The translations under genes and the position numbers were made by a program. Positions 13,510 to 13,768 of a DNA stretch of 13,768 bases are shown piece by piece. The first letter of the stretch is position 1; the number at the start of each line of letters is the position of its first letter. Under the pieces are notes generated by a model, which ran no database searches, was not told the origin of the DNA, and was given only the letters and a program-made list of their open reading frames with translations. This DNA is from CAYWTX01 sp964461295 (GTDB lineage Bacteria; Planctomycetota; Phycisphaerae; SM23-33), in NCBI GenBank assembly GCA_964461295.1, contig CAYWTX010000616.1:1-13768 (forward strand), given 5' to 3'.

Positions 13510-13680
13510 ATGGTAACGAAACTTGTCGCTAAGTCGAGTGCGGATTTTGAACGGCTGCTTGCGACGATACCCCCGGAAGAACGCGAACCGCTACCCGATA
13601 GGTTGGAACGTTTGGAAGGGAAGGTGGACCTGCTGATGCAAGACCTGAAACCACTGCTGTCCAAGATAATCGCGGCGTAG
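13510..13680 (+). CDS. Hypothetical small coiled-coil cargo protein, 56 aa
   Basis: ATG 13510 lies 7 nt after GGGAGGA and the frame ends at TAG 13678-13680. The sequence has a short N-terminal part (MVTKLVAKSSADFERLLATI), a Pro/Glu stretch (PPEEREPLPDRLERLEGK) and a heptad-like C-terminal helix (VDLLMQDLKPLLSKIIAA). It could be a small oligomerising regulator or an accessory subunit; there is no family match that I know. Its last codons fall within the inverted repeat, and only those codons recur at the left end of the window, in reverse orientation. Confidence 0.65.
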   Translation: MVTKLVAKSSADFERLLATIPPEEREPLPDRLERLEGKVDLLMQDLKPLLSKIIAA

Positions 13681-13768
13681 TGTCCTGCCTGGCTTTTCGG
13701 GGGTGATTGTCCTCGGATTCCTGGGTTTTGGACGGCCTCAAGCCTTCCTGCGACTGGCTTTCGGCCCG
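13652..13768 (-). repeat. Right arm of the 117-bp inverted repeat
   Basis: Reverse-complement partner of 25-141 (114 of 117 identical). It begins inside codon 48 of the 56-aa gene, covers its stop, and then noncoding sequence up to the window end, so the true repeat may extend further right. It contains no obvious gene after the stop and no clear terminator hairpin. Confidence 0.93.

Larger units (their letters stand above)
9347..13768. mobile_element. Integrated serine-recombinase element, left part
   Basis: The element spans from the yjbQ junction to at least the window end. It has the recombinase gene at the left edge facing outwards, a 262-bp control region, and four rightward genes (11389-13680) with no recognised function. 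No phage structural, conjugation, toxin or resistance gene is visible in this part. The right junction and the 3' half of yjbQ are not in the window, so its full size and type (phage, mobile island or smaller) are unknown. Confidence 0.75.

Overview
The window looks like a high-GC bacterial chromosome fragment, most likely from a metagenome and most like a planctomycete (Phycisphaerae or a relative). That placement is inferred from the overall GC, the EBO-type gene cluster, the large secreted protein of unknown function and the P63C remnant; no marker gene confirms it. The middle (about 1.2-9.3 kb) is very GC-rich and reads as resident chromosome. Both flanks (1-1000 and 9.35-13.77 kb) have a lower GC content and carry signs of rearrangement or mobile DNA.

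Layout. 1-141: one arm of a 117-bp, 97% identical inverted repeat whose partner is the last 117 bases of the window. 143-841: the 3' part of a P63C-domain gene, cut off exactly at the repeat edge. 855-896: a long hairpin. 907-1000: a tRNA-like gene with a 9-bp acceptor stem, a 3-bp T stem, a long variable arm and an apparent CUA anticodon. 1172-3373: a 733-aa secreted protein of unknown function. 3475-4413: a beta-propeller glycoside-hydrolase-like protein. 4496-8996 (minus strand): four EBO genes in the transcription order eboB-eboC-eboF-eboD; eboA and eboE are not present. 9113-9349: the first ~78 codons of a yjbQ-family gene, which stops where foreign DNA begins. 9347-13768: the left part of an integrated element, with a large serine recombinase pointing out towards the junction and four small rightward genes of unknown function behind it. 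The right end of the element and the rest of yjbQ lie outside the window.

How the parts work together. The EBO genes encode a TatD-like hydrolase, a UbiA-type membrane prenyltransferase, a type I phosphodiesterase/alkaline-phosphatase-superfamily enzyme and a dehydroquinate-synthase-like cyclase. In cyanobacteria this cluster is linked to moving a secondary metabolite out of the cytoplasm. Here three of its gaps (upstream of eboB, eboB/eboC, eboF/eboD) hold short-period tandem arrays, two of them folded into long inverted repeats.

The least conventional signals are the 9/3 tRNA-like gene, the inverted repeat that truncates P63C, the recombinase whose last 26 codons are antisense yjbQ sequence, and the four-gene cargo of unknown function.
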